DNA of 25,291 bases from an uncultured Azospirillum sp. (GTDB lineage: Bacteria > Pseudomonadota > Alphaproteobacteria > RF32 > CAG-239). The DNA is taken from assembly GCA_902489675.1 (NCBI GenBank), contig CABUAP010000004.1, positions 1-25,291 of the forward strand. Reading direction: 5' to 3'. Under the pieces are notes generated by a model that saw nothing but the letters and a program-made list of their open reading frames with translations, did not search any database and was not told the DNA's origin. Positions 1 to 6,605 of this stretch are shown in pieces. Made by a program: the position numbers and the translations under genes. The number at the start of each line of letters is the position of its first letter. The stretch's first letter is position 1.

Positions 1-215
1 AAATCTAAAATACCGTCTTGAATTTTGTTTAATGACTGAATCATTTTATCTGCGTCTTCTTTTGTTGCCAGTTCGTTAATTTTGGAAATAATTACCGATT
101 TAAGGCATTGATGATATTCAGCGTCCAGTTTTTTGAAATCATCATTATACATATTTATTTCATCCAGATTTTTAGGATAAACTTTTTTTGAACAGTCTTG
201 TACATATTTCTCCAT
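1..215 (-). CDS. Partial unrecognised protein, N-terminal 71 codons, runs off left edge
   Basis: An open frame on the minus strand begins at ATG 215 (MEKYVQDCSKKVYPKN) and stays open to base 1, so its C-terminus lies outside the window. The visible part is hydrophilic, rich in Lys, Asp, Glu and Asn, has two cysteines and looks helical. No domain is recognised and there is no signal peptide after this start. In the same frame, tandem stops TAG TAA lie at 246-251, and an ATG at 258-260 is followed by only two sense codons before them. Ten sense codons separate the stops from the chosen ATG, and no convincing ribosome binding site precedes it. The fragment may therefore be an intact small gene with a poor start or the remnant of a longer gene whose 5' end was lost. 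Coding appearance is fair; function is unknown. Confidence 0.5.
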   Translation of the reverse strand, partial: MEKYVQDCSKKVYPKNLDEINMYNDDFKKLDAEYHQCLKSVIISKINELATKEDADKMIQSLNKIQDGILD

Positions 216-346
216 TTCCCGCTGTATGTGCAATACCGTTTCTACTTACTACACTGCCATTTTGATTAAATAAATTTGGCTTGTCATTCTTTTTTTTCCT
301 CCCGTCATAACTATATCAAACCAAATAATCGGATAGGAAAATAAAA

Positions 347-1978
347 ATGGATAAACTGACAATTTCTGAAGTTATGGTCAAACAGCTGGAGCTGGCAGGT
401 ATAAAACGAATCTACGGTTTGATCGGCGATTCACTCAATCGGCTCGGGCAAGCGGTTAGGAACAGCAATATTGACTGGATTGCGGTACGGCATGAAGAGG
501 TGGCCGCGTATGCCGCCGCCGGTGAGGCCGAAGTGAGCGGAAAATTAACTGTTTGCGCCGGCACCTGTGGTCCGGGAAGCATCCATTTAATTAACGGGCT
601 TTATGAAGCCAATCGAAATCAGGCACCGGTATTGGCGATTGTGTCGCATATTCCGAGTGCGGAAATCGGCTTTGACTATTTTCAATCCAATCACCCCGAA
701 CGATTGTTTGTTGATTGCAGTGTTTTCTGCGAGATGTTGGTTAATCCGGCACAAATGCCGCGAATCTTGTTTGAAGCAATGCAAACTGCCATCAGCCGGC
801 AAGGGGTTGCCGTTTTGATCATCCCCGGCGATCTCATGGAAAGCCCGGTTGAAAAAATGCCGGAATTGCGCGCACTTGTTTATCAGCGGCCGACTTGTGT
901 GCCTGATCAGGATACAATTGCACAACTTGCCGAATTATTAAATCGACAGCAAAAAGTGGCTTTTTATTGCGGCTATGGCTGCCGTGACAGTATGAGGGAA
1001 GTTGTTCTAGCGGCAAAACTTTTGCAAGCCCCTTGTATGTACACCATGCGCAGTCATTATTTCGTCGCTTTGGACAATCCGTATGCCGTTGGCATGAACG
1101 GCTATTTAGCCAACGGTTCCGCTAAAACCGCAATTGAGGATTGCGACTGTTTGGTTCTGCTCGGAACCGATTACCCTTACAACGGTTTGCTGCCGAAAAC
1201 ACCGTTTATTATCCAGATTGATGCAGACGGTACGCATATCGGGCGCCGTTCCCGGGTAGATTTTGGCGTTATCGGCGATCTTAAAATTACTTTGCAAAAA
1301 TTGCTTCCTTTGCTGCAACAAAAAAATGACAGTCCCTTTCTGGCAGCTGCCCTCACCCATGCCGAAAAAGTTAAAATCGTCGAACAAAATATGCTGCACG
1401 AAAAAGCGGCAGCGGCAACTCTGGAACCGGAATATTTGACTTCTCAAATCAGCAAAGCGGCCAGAGATGACGCCATTTTTCTGATTGATGTCGGTCTTAA
1501 TGACAAATGGGCGGCTCGCTTTATTGAACCGGCTGCGGGGCGAATGATTTTAGGGTCTTTTAAACACGGAACCATGGCTGCGGCCGTCGGCGAAGCAATC
1601 GGCATTTCTTTTGCCATGCCCCAACGGCAGATTATTATTCTCTCCGGTGACGGCGGGTTGACGATGCTGCTGGGAGATTTGCTGACAATAAACCAATATC
1701 GTTTACCGCTAAAAATCATTGTCTATAATAACGGTGAATTGGGTTATATAAATTTTGAAGCCCAAATTAACGGCTATATTCCGTTTGCCACCGGTTTGGA
1801 CAATCCGGATTTTGCACAAATTGCCGAGGCTATGGGATTTTCCGCCTTTAAACTGGTTTCACCCGCCGATATTGATACTTTTTTGCCCCGGGCTTTGGAC
1901 AATGCAGAACCTGTGTTGATTGATGCGCGCACTAACCCGGCGGCATTGGGAATTGTTCTTGAAAAATCAAACTTATAA
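347..1978 (+). CDS. poxB: Thiamine-diphosphate-dependent pyruvate:quinone oxidoreductase (PoxB-like)
   Basis: PoxB-type enzymes oxidatively decarboxylate pyruvate to acetate and CO2 and pass electrons through FAD to ubiquinone at the inner membrane. The 543-residue product resembles E. coli PoxB along its length. RHEEVAAYAAAGEAE near residues 48-62 carries the cofactor-activating Glu at 50 or 51. CAGTCGPG is followed by the family HLINGLYEANRN stretch. The thiamine-diphosphate/Mg signature runs from GDGG (434-437) to NN (461-462). The start ATG follows AGGA at a normal distance. E. coli PoxB has 572 residues and ends in an amphipathic membrane-binding, activation peptide; this protein stops about where that peptide would begin, so lipid activation may be absent. 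The gene stands 131 bases before the hsp20 gene and I see no terminator between them. Acetolactate synthase-like or other oxidase specificity is less likely given the close PoxB match. Confidence 0.88.
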   Translation: MDKLTISEVMVKQLELAGIKRIYGLIGDSLNRLGQAVRNSNIDWIAVRHEEVAAYAAAGEAEVSGKLTVCAGTCGPGSIHLINGLYEANRNQAPVLAIVSHIPSAEIGFDYFQSNHPERLFVDCSVFCEMLVNPAQMPRILFEAMQTAISRQGVAVLIIPGDLMESPVEKMPELRALVYQRPTCVPDQDTIAQLAELLNRQQKVAFYCGYGCRDSMREVVLAAKLLQAPCMYTMRSHYFVALDNPYAVGMNGYLANGSAKTAIEDCDCLVLLGTDYPYNGLLPKTPFIIQIDADGTHIGRRSRVDFGVIGDLKITLQKLLPLLQQKNDSPFLAAALTHAEKVKIVEQNMLHEKAAAATLEPEYLTSQISKAARDDAIFLIDVGLNDKWAARFIEPAAGRMILGSFKHGTMAAAVGEAIGISFAMPQRQIIILSGDGGLTMLLGDLLTINQYRLPLKIIVYNNGELGYINFEAQINGYIPFATGLDNPDFAQIAEAMGFSAFKLVSPADIDTFLPRALDNAEPVLIDARTNPAALGIVLEKSNL

Positions 1979-1998
1979 ATTTCAATTTTGGCTATAGC

Positions 1999-2027
1999 TT
2001 GCATTGCCGAAAATCAAATATTATATA
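1999..2027 (+). promoter_or_regulatory. Possible sigma70-type promoter of the hsp20 gene
   Basis: TTGCAT (1999-2004) and TATATA (2022-2027) are separated by 17 bases, about 80 bases upstream of the hsp20 start. The region is very AT-rich, so chance matches are likely. I do not see a convincing heat-shock sigma32 promoter. Confidence 0.3.
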
Positions 2028-2094
2028 AAAATATGGAATTTATTTGTTTTATAAACCGAATAAAAGCGGCGGACAATAATATGCGTCGCCCTAA

Positions 2095-2724
2095 AAAGGA
2101 GGATTAAATATGTTCAATAAATTTACAAAGAAAAATACAGCGGCTTTGGCCGCGGCATTGCTGATGAGTACGGCTGTCGGCAGTGTTTACGCCGGACAGA
2201 CAAGCAGCAGCAACACGCCGGATCAGGAAATTGCCCTGCTGAAGCAGCAGGTGAACGAACAGGAACAGGTTATCAACGACTTGCTGCGCTCTCATTCACC
2301 GCGAAAACTGCATCACCATATGCGGCGGCTGATGAATGATCCGTATTTTGCCGCTGACGATATTTTGTTCAATGCCCCGATGCCGGGTACAAACGATGTT
2401 TTCGGCCGGATGAATGTTTCCGACAAAAAAGATGCGGTTGAAGTTACGGTAGAGATGCCGGGGATGGACAAGAAAGATATCAGCATTGAAGTTAAGGACA
2501 ACATCTTAAGCATCCGCGGAGAAAAGAAAGAAGCGGAAGAAGTTAAAAACGGAGATTATTTTATGCAGGAACGTCAATTCGGACAGTTTAACCGCTCGGT
2601 CAGCCTGCCTGATAACATTGACATTAACAAAATCTCCAGCAGCCTGAAAAACGGCGTTTTGACCATCATTGTTCCGAAAACGGCGGAAAAAGCCGTTGAA
2701 GTTAAAAAAATTCCGATAAATTAA
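2095..2724 (+). CDS. Exported small heat shock protein (Hsp20/alpha-crystallin family)
   Basis: The start codon is ATG 2110; the span shown includes its strong ribosome binding site, AAAGGAGGA (2095-2103). The 204-residue product begins with a clear signal peptide: basic start, hydrophobic core near 10-22, and probable cleavage after VYA at residue 28. A short coiled-coil-like heptad stretch (about 38-60) and a His-rich patch follow. The alpha-crystallin domain spans about 98-190, with VTVEMPGMDKKDI, the ERQFGQFNRSVSLP strand (154-167) and the GVL motif (182-184). The C-terminal tail carries the I-X-I oligomerisation motif, IPI, at 201-203. These proteins are ATP-independent holdases that bind unfolding proteins and are usually cytoplasmic. 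Here the leader predicts a periplasmic or envelope role. A hairpin terminator follows directly, so this is the last gene of its unit. Confidence 0.9.
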   Translation, partial: KGGLNMFNKFTKKNTAALAAALLMSTAVGSVYAGQTSSSNTPDQEIALLKQQVNEQEQVINDLLRSHSPRKLHHHMRRLMNDPYFAADDILFNAPMPGTNDVFGRMNVSDKKDAVEVTVEMPGMDKKDISIEVKDNILSIRGEKKEAEEVKNGDYFMQERQFGQFNRSVSLPDNIDINKISSSLKNGVLTIIVPKTAEKAVEVKKIPIN

Positions 2725-2749
2725 CCCGTAATTTTTATTTTTAGAATAT

Positions 2750-2780
2750 AGCCGGCCGTTGCGCCGGCTTTTTATTTTAT
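2750..2780 (+). terminator. Rho-independent terminator after hsp20
   Basis: A perfect stem of AGCCGGC (2750-2756) and GCCGGCT (2763-2769) with a six-base loop is followed by a T-rich run. It lies 26 bases after the hsp20 stop codon. Confidence 0.85.
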
Positions 2781-2929
2781 CATCTTTTTTACAGGTCATT
2801 ATCCGTTTGCCCGAATCATTGGTTTTAGTTTTGAAAAAAGTTGCCTTTTTTCTGTTGACAAAGGGTTAAAAGCTTTGTAAACACTTGTTTCACAAAAAAT
2901 TATTATAACCATTTTAAAATACAAATCAT

Positions 2930-3175
2930 ATGCATAAACTTAATTTATTCGCTGCCCGCACGGCTCTTATTCTCCTGCCGGCAAGCATCATCGCTATCGT
3001 ATTTAACTGTTTGCTCAGCCAAACACCGTTCGGCATGATTGAAGCATTGTGGCAACCTTCTTGGATTGCTCTGACTTTTAGCTTAGGCATTCTCTTGGTC
3101 ATGATTCAACTTGAACAAGAAACGACTGCCGATCACTGTTTTGAACATCGCAAGGAAAAAACATCTTGCCGATAG
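2930..3175 (+). CDS. Small hypothetical inner-membrane protein with two helices
   Basis: This 81-residue frame encodes two hydrophobic segments, about residues 10-29 and 44-60, joined by a short loop containing Pro and Trp. A hydrophilic tail with two cysteines and several charged residues follows. I do not recognise a family. The coding case rests on the membrane-protein pattern and on a good hairpin terminator about 25 bases after the stop. Against it, no clear Shine-Dalgarno sequence precedes ATG 2930. A TTGACA at 2855-2860 could be a -35 box, but the matching -10 is poor. It lies between the hsp20 terminator and the GT2 gene, so it is probably transcribed alone. Confidence 0.5.
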   Translation: MHKLNLFAARTALILLPASIIAIVFNCLLSQTPFGMIEALWQPSWIALTFSLGILLVMIQLEQETTADHCFEHRKEKTSCR

Positions 3176-3193
3176 CAAGCACTCTCAACTTTC

Positions 3194-3247
3194 AAAAAAA
3201 TCCCCGCCGAAAACTACAAAGTTTTTCACCGGGGATTTTATATTTTT
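3194..3247 (+). terminator. Rho-independent terminator, possibly bidirectional
   Basis: TCCCCG (3201-3206) pairs with CGGGGA (3230-3235). An inner AAAACT/AGTTTT stem closes a short loop. An A-run lies on the left and a T-rich run on the right, so it could end transcription from either side. It follows the small membrane protein gene. Confidence 0.75.
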
Positions 3248-3332
3248 GCTTAAACCGTGCTATTTTGATAAGTTGCTTTATTATTTTACTTCCTATGCAA
3301 AAAGTGCTATCATAATCCGATGAGGACAAAAA

Positions 3333-4142
3333 ATGGATAAAATATCGGTTATCATTCCGGTTTACAACTGTGAGAAATTTTTAAAGCACACCCTTGCTTC
3401 GGTTTTAAACCAGACATTTCAGAACTGGGAGGCGGTTATTGTTAATGATGCCTCAACCGACGGCAGCCTGACCGTTGCCTATGAGTTTGCCAAACATGAT
3501 CCGCGAATAAAGATTGTCAATCAGGAAAAGAACTGCGGGGTCGGCGCTTGCCGCAACAAAGGAATGGAAGCAGCCACCGGACGTTATCTGGCGTTTCTTG
3601 ATTCCGACGACCTGTGGTCAAAAGAAAAACTTGCCCGCCAATTGGCTTTTATGCAACAAAACGATGCGGCCGCTTCGCATACCGGCTATGCCTTTATGAG
3701 CGAAAAAGGAGAGGTTCTGGTCAAAGGAAAAGTCGATGTTGATCACAAAATTGACCTGGAACAATATATGAAAACAACCCAGATCGGGATGTCAACCGTG
3801 ATGATTGACCGGCAAAAAATCCCCAATTTGAAATTTCCCGAAGAAAGGGAAGTGTGCGAAGACGCCAAGGCTTGGGTTTCGCTCTTTCACCAAGGGCATT
3901 GTTTCCACGGCCTAAACGAAGTGCTGCTGCTTTATCGGGTGCGGCAAAACCAACTCTCCGGCAACAAAATCAATATGGCGGTTAACACGCTGAAACGCTA
4001 TTTGCGCGAGAACAATCTGCCGGCTTATAAAAGATTGTATTGTTTTCTTAACTATGCCTATAACGGCGTCAAAAAAAGAATAAGCAAGAGCGAAATGGCG
4101 CCGGAGATTGTCCGCAACTTCAACTGCCGGAACAACGAATGA
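3333..4142 (+). CDS. Family 2 glycosyltransferase
   Basis: GT2 enzymes transfer a sugar from a nucleotide-sugar donor to an acceptor, commonly on the cytoplasmic face during surface polysaccharide or glycolipid assembly. The 269-residue product shows the GT-A fold: SVIIPVYN (5-12) for nucleotide binding, VNDASTDGS (37-45), and the metal-binding DSDD (90-93). CED (175-177) is in the position of the catalytic-base ED of short TuaG/WfgD-like enzymes, and RVR is at 202-204. No membrane helix is visible, so it is probably soluble or peripherally associated. The start ATG is preceded by GAGGA with six bases of spacing. Its stop codon overlaps the start of the next gene in an ATGA, implying coupled translation. 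Donor and acceptor cannot be read from the sequence. No other polysaccharide genes are nearby. Confidence 0.88.
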   Translation: MDKISVIIPVYNCEKFLKHTLASVLNQTFQNWEAVIVNDASTDGSLTVAYEFAKHDPRIKIVNQEKNCGVGACRNKGMEAATGRYLAFLDSDDLWSKEKLARQLAFMQQNDAAASHTGYAFMSEKGEVLVKGKVDVDHKIDLEQYMKTTQIGMSTVMIDRQKIPNLKFPEEREVCEDAKAWVSLFHQGHCFHGLNEVLLLYRVRQNQLSGNKINMAVNTLKRYLRENNLPAYKRLYCFLNYAYNGVKKRISKSEMAPEIVRNFNCRNNE

Positions 4143-5023
4143 ATAAAATCATCGCCTTTCTTTTAGTCTTTTGCGCTGCCGCCGGCAATTCCGCCACACA
4201 GTCAACATTGCTTTTGCCGGGTAGTGAAGATGCCTTGAGCGCCTGCCGGACGGACGAAAGGAAACGGGAAACGGAACTTTTGGGGATGAAAGCCCTGATT
4301 GTTCAGAAAATTAACCTGCTCGAAGACGGCCGCTGCCGGGTCGAATCGGTCGTCAACAGTGACTTGGGTATCAACACCACCGTCTGTACCTTTACGGCAG
4401 AACAAACAAAAGAGATTATCCGCGCTGAAAAAGATGTAGGAAAAGAAATTTACGAAGAAACTCTCCCCCTTCGTATAACGGATGAAGACGGCACCACTGT
4501 CGACGGCGGACAAATGACGGTCAAAGGCACGCTTAAGGAAATCGTCTGGAGCCGTTTTCTGAACGATGAAAACATCTGCCGCAGCGAGTTCAGGGAAAAA
4601 AACACTATACAAGATTTAGCAGCGGCCGTCGCCGACTGCAAAAAATTTGAAAAAAATCTGGACTTGTTCGGCTTCCGGATCGGCATCGCGGTCGAACCCG
4701 ACAACGGGAATTGTCTTTATCTTTTTCACTCGAAAATGCCCGGCATGACAAGCAACTTTGCCGGCAAAGAAGGACAAACGCCGCCGCTCGAAATCGAAAT
4801 CAAATGCCGCCTTTCCCCTAAACAGCAGCGGCAACTGGCAGACTTTATCCGAAGCGGCGGAAGCTGCGAATTTGAATTTCCCGCCGGCAGTGACTCAAAA
4901 ACAACGCTGCAAATAATGCTGCCGGAAGAATTTCTGCACGATCCGCAAATCTGCACCGTCAACCGACGGCCGGAATCGTACGCAGAAACGTCAGCCGCGG
5001 AGATCAAACAACAAAAGATTTGA
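4139..5023 (+). CDS. Exported hypothetical protein with an internally duplicated cysteine module
   Basis: This 294-residue product begins with a signal peptide (hydrophobic 4-15, cleavage likely near NSA at 17-19), so it should reach the periplasm or outside. I do not recognise a family. The mature part is two related halves. Half one has cysteines at 36, 66, 83 and 147; half two has them at 167, 192, 223, 243 and 272. Matching landmarks are CTFTAEQ (83-89) with CRLSPKQ (223-229), and FLNDENIC (140-147) with FLHDPQIC (265-272). This points to a tandem duplication, with disulfides probable after export. The ATG overlaps the GT2 stop codon (ATGA), so the two proteins are probably made together. 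The last 33 bases overlap, on the other strand, the 3' end of the pirin gene. Confidence 0.8.
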   Translation: MNKIIAFLLVFCAAAGNSATQSTLLLPGSEDALSACRTDERKRETELLGMKALIVQKINLLEDGRCRVESVVNSDLGINTTVCTFTAEQTKEIIRAEKDVGKEIYEETLPLRITDEDGTTVDGGQMTVKGTLKEIVWSRFLNDENICRSEFREKNTIQDLAAAVADCKKFEKNLDLFGFRIGIAVEPDNGNCLYLFHSKMPGMTSNFAGKEGQTPPLEIEIKCRLSPKQQRQLADFIRSGGSCEFEFPAGSDSKTTLQIMLPEEFLHDPQICTVNRRPESYAETSAAEIKQQKI

Positions 5024-5698
5024 AACTTCATCAATGCCTTTGATGATAAGCGGGCGCTCCTCTTCATAAACCGCCAGCCCGTCACCGCCAACCAACAGAT
5101 TGCCGCTGACATCAACTGAGCCGGATGCCATTTGGATCCAGACCGCGCGTTTATTTTTAACCTCGTATTCTATTGTTTTGCCGGCAGTCAGATGTGTTTG
5201 ATAAATTTTGGCATCCTGATAAATTTTTAAGGATTCGTCTGCCCCATCCGGCGAAACCAGCAGACAAAGTTTGTTATTCATCTTTTCCGGCGCAAATTTT
5301 TGCTGCCGATACGAAGGCTCCAGCCCCTGCATATTAGGCATAATCCAAATTTGCAGAAAATGGACAGGTTCTTTGTCCGACGGATTAAACTCGCTGTGAT
5401 GGATGCCGGTACCGGCCGTCATTGCCTGCACCTCACCGGGAATGATAACAGAACCGGAGCCCAGGCTGTCCTTATGTTCCAACTGCCCCGAAAGCACCAC
5501 GCTGACGATTTCCATATTATCGTGCGGATGGGTACCGAATCCGCCGGACGGGGCAACCACATCATCATTGATGACCCTAAGATCGCTGAAAGCCATAAAA
5601 CGCGGATCATAATATTGTCCGAACGAAAAAGTATGGCGGCTGTCGAGCCAGTCGGTTTGAGTATGGCCGCGTTTGTCGGCCGGGCGCAGATAAAACAT
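4991..5698 (-). CDS. Pirin family protein, YhhW-like cupin (putative quercetin 2,3-dioxygenase)
   Basis: Pirins are bicupin proteins with one metal site in the N-terminal barrel. E. coli YhhW has quercetin dioxygenase activity in vitro, though the physiological substrate is uncertain. From ATG 5698 the protein has 235 residues, close to the 231 of YhhW, and begins MFYLRPADKRGH like the family. GTHPHDNME and HHSEFNPS supply the four expected metal ligands at His57, His59, His101 and Glu103. The frame also has an upstream ATG at 5725, but GGGAG sits correctly before ATG 5698, and the nine extra residues match nothing in the family, so 5698 is preferred. It is cytoplasmic, with no signal peptide. 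Its 3' end overlaps the converging exported-protein gene by 33 bases, so both proteins use the same duplex for their last codons. Confidence 0.9.
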   Translation of the reverse strand: MFYLRPADKRGHTQTDWLDSRHTFSFGQYYDPRFMAFSDLRVINDDVVAPSGGFGTHPHDNMEIVSVVLSGQLEHKDSLGSGSVIIPGEVQAMTAGTGIHHSEFNPSDKEPVHFLQIWIMPNMQGLEPSYRQQKFAPEKMNNKLCLLVSPDGADESLKIYQDAKIYQTHLTAGKTIEYEVKNKRAVWIQMASGSVDVSGNLLVGGDGLAVYEEERPLIIKGIDEVSNLLLFDLRG

Positions 5699-5779
5699 TT
5701 TTTCTCCCGTTTTCAATTTGTTCATAAAAAACGATATGGGAACGGCGACATTGGTTTTAAATCTGTCTTTCGGTATAGT

Positions 5780-5821
5780 TTTAAAAAAGGAAAAGAGGCT
5801 GCGGTTTGACCCGCTGCCTCT
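5780..5821 (-). terminator. Rho-independent terminator of the 5836-6534 gene
   Basis: The inverted repeat 5794-5804 with 5811-5821 (AGAGGC and GCGG blocks with one mismatch) forms a hairpin. Read on the minus strand it is followed by a T-rich run (5782-5793). It lies 14 bases after the stop codon of the exported protein gene and separates it from pirin. Confidence 0.75.
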
Positions 5822-5835
5822 CTTCCCAAATAGAT

Positions 5836-6534
5836 TTAGTACAGCTCGTAGCTTTCTATCACATTACCTGTCGTGTCAAGATAATTGACCCGGCAGATAC
5901 CGTCATAGAAAATTTCCACCAGCCGGATTCCCTGAGCAGTTGAAAGCTCAAGATGGCTGTGGCAACCTTCATACAACTGCTGGCGCGACATCAAACGCCC
6001 TCTGGTATCCCAGATAAAAAGCGTGTTGTTATCGCGGATCAGCTGAACCTGATCATCTACGGTAACGCCCATCATGCAGTTGGTGCTGGTATAAAATACC
6101 GTGTTGCCGCAAGAGGTCGGATACCAATAGAAAGGGCTGTTGTTCATGTAGCGGTAAGGCCAGAACGGCATCCCCGGACGACCGACAACCCAGCGGTTGG
6201 GTGCATGACTGTCAAAATAACCGTAATAACGTTCCGTGCAATACGGAGCGAAAATACGGTCAGCAATGACAATTCCGCGCAAAATTTCGCTGGCGACATA
6301 TGCCGCTTTGGCAACTTTGCTCGGACGCGGACGCTGATATCCTCTGCCTCTTCTCGGTTCCCAGCGACGTTCAACACCGTGACGACCGGAAGACCAGGAA
6401 TAGGAATAAGGATCGGCATAACCGCGGGCTGGCAGGTAGTGTGTACGTTCCTGCTGATAATACCCTTGTGCAGATGCGCAAGATGATACTGACATAGCTG
6501 CTACGCACAGTACCAAAAAAATAATTCGCTTCAT
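5836..6534 (-). CDS. Exported hypothetical protein, probable lipoprotein
   Basis: The 232-residue product starts with a short basic and hydrophobic leader, MKRIIFLVLCVAAMSVSSC, in which VSSC (16-19) fits a lipobox with Cys19 as the lipid anchor. Ordinary cleavage after ASA (20-22) is the alternative. The next section (25-75) is rich in Tyr, Arg, Trp, Gly and Pro and probably disordered. The middle (about 100-150) is aromatic with several cysteines, and the end (about 155-232) is a predicted beta-rich region beginning VDDQVQLIRD. No known family is recognised. It lies 71 bases downstream of the MFS-PlsC gene on the same strand. A near-consensus promoter in that gap and a terminator just after the gene make it an independent unit. 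No clear ribosome binding site precedes ATG 6534. Confidence 0.75.
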   Translation of the reverse strand: MKRIIFLVLCVAAMSVSSCASAQGYYQQERTHYLPARGYADPYSYSWSSGRHGVERRWEPRRGRGYQRPRPSKVAKAAYVASEILRGIVIADRIFAPYCTERYYGYFDSHAPNRWVVGRPGMPFWPYRYMNNSPFYWYPTSCGNTVFYTSTNCMMGVTVDDQVQLIRDNNTLFIWDTRGRLMSRQQLYEGCHSHLELSTAQGIRLVEIFYDGICRVNYLDTTGNVIESYELY

Positions 6535-6568
6535 AATATGGTGTGTTTATAATTTTTCTTCCGTAATA

Positions 6569-6597
6569 ATTATAGCACGGGTAAAAATATTTGTCTA
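6569..6597 (-). promoter_or_regulatory. Strong sigma70-type promoter of the exported protein gene
   Basis: Read on the minus strand, TAGACA (6597-6592) and a perfect TATAAT (6574-6569) are spaced by 17 bases. The -10 box is 34 bases before ATG 6534. The -35 box sits just after the stop codon of the MFS-PlsC gene. Confidence 0.7.
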
Positions 6598-6605
6598 TCA
6601 GAGAT

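Noticed and set aside
1979..2094. Heat-shock sigma32 promoter before the hsp20 gene
   Set aside because: I could not find a CTTGAA box paired with a CCCCAT-like -10 at proper spacing, only an AT-rich sigma70-like match.
3111..3323. Plus-strand open frame of 70 codons overlapping the small membrane protein gene
   Set aside because: It runs through the terminator hairpin and into the GT2 upstream region, with no coding character.
5300..5809. Plus-strand open frame over the pirin gene
   Set aside because: It lies opposite conserved cupin metal-binding motifs and has no recognisable features.
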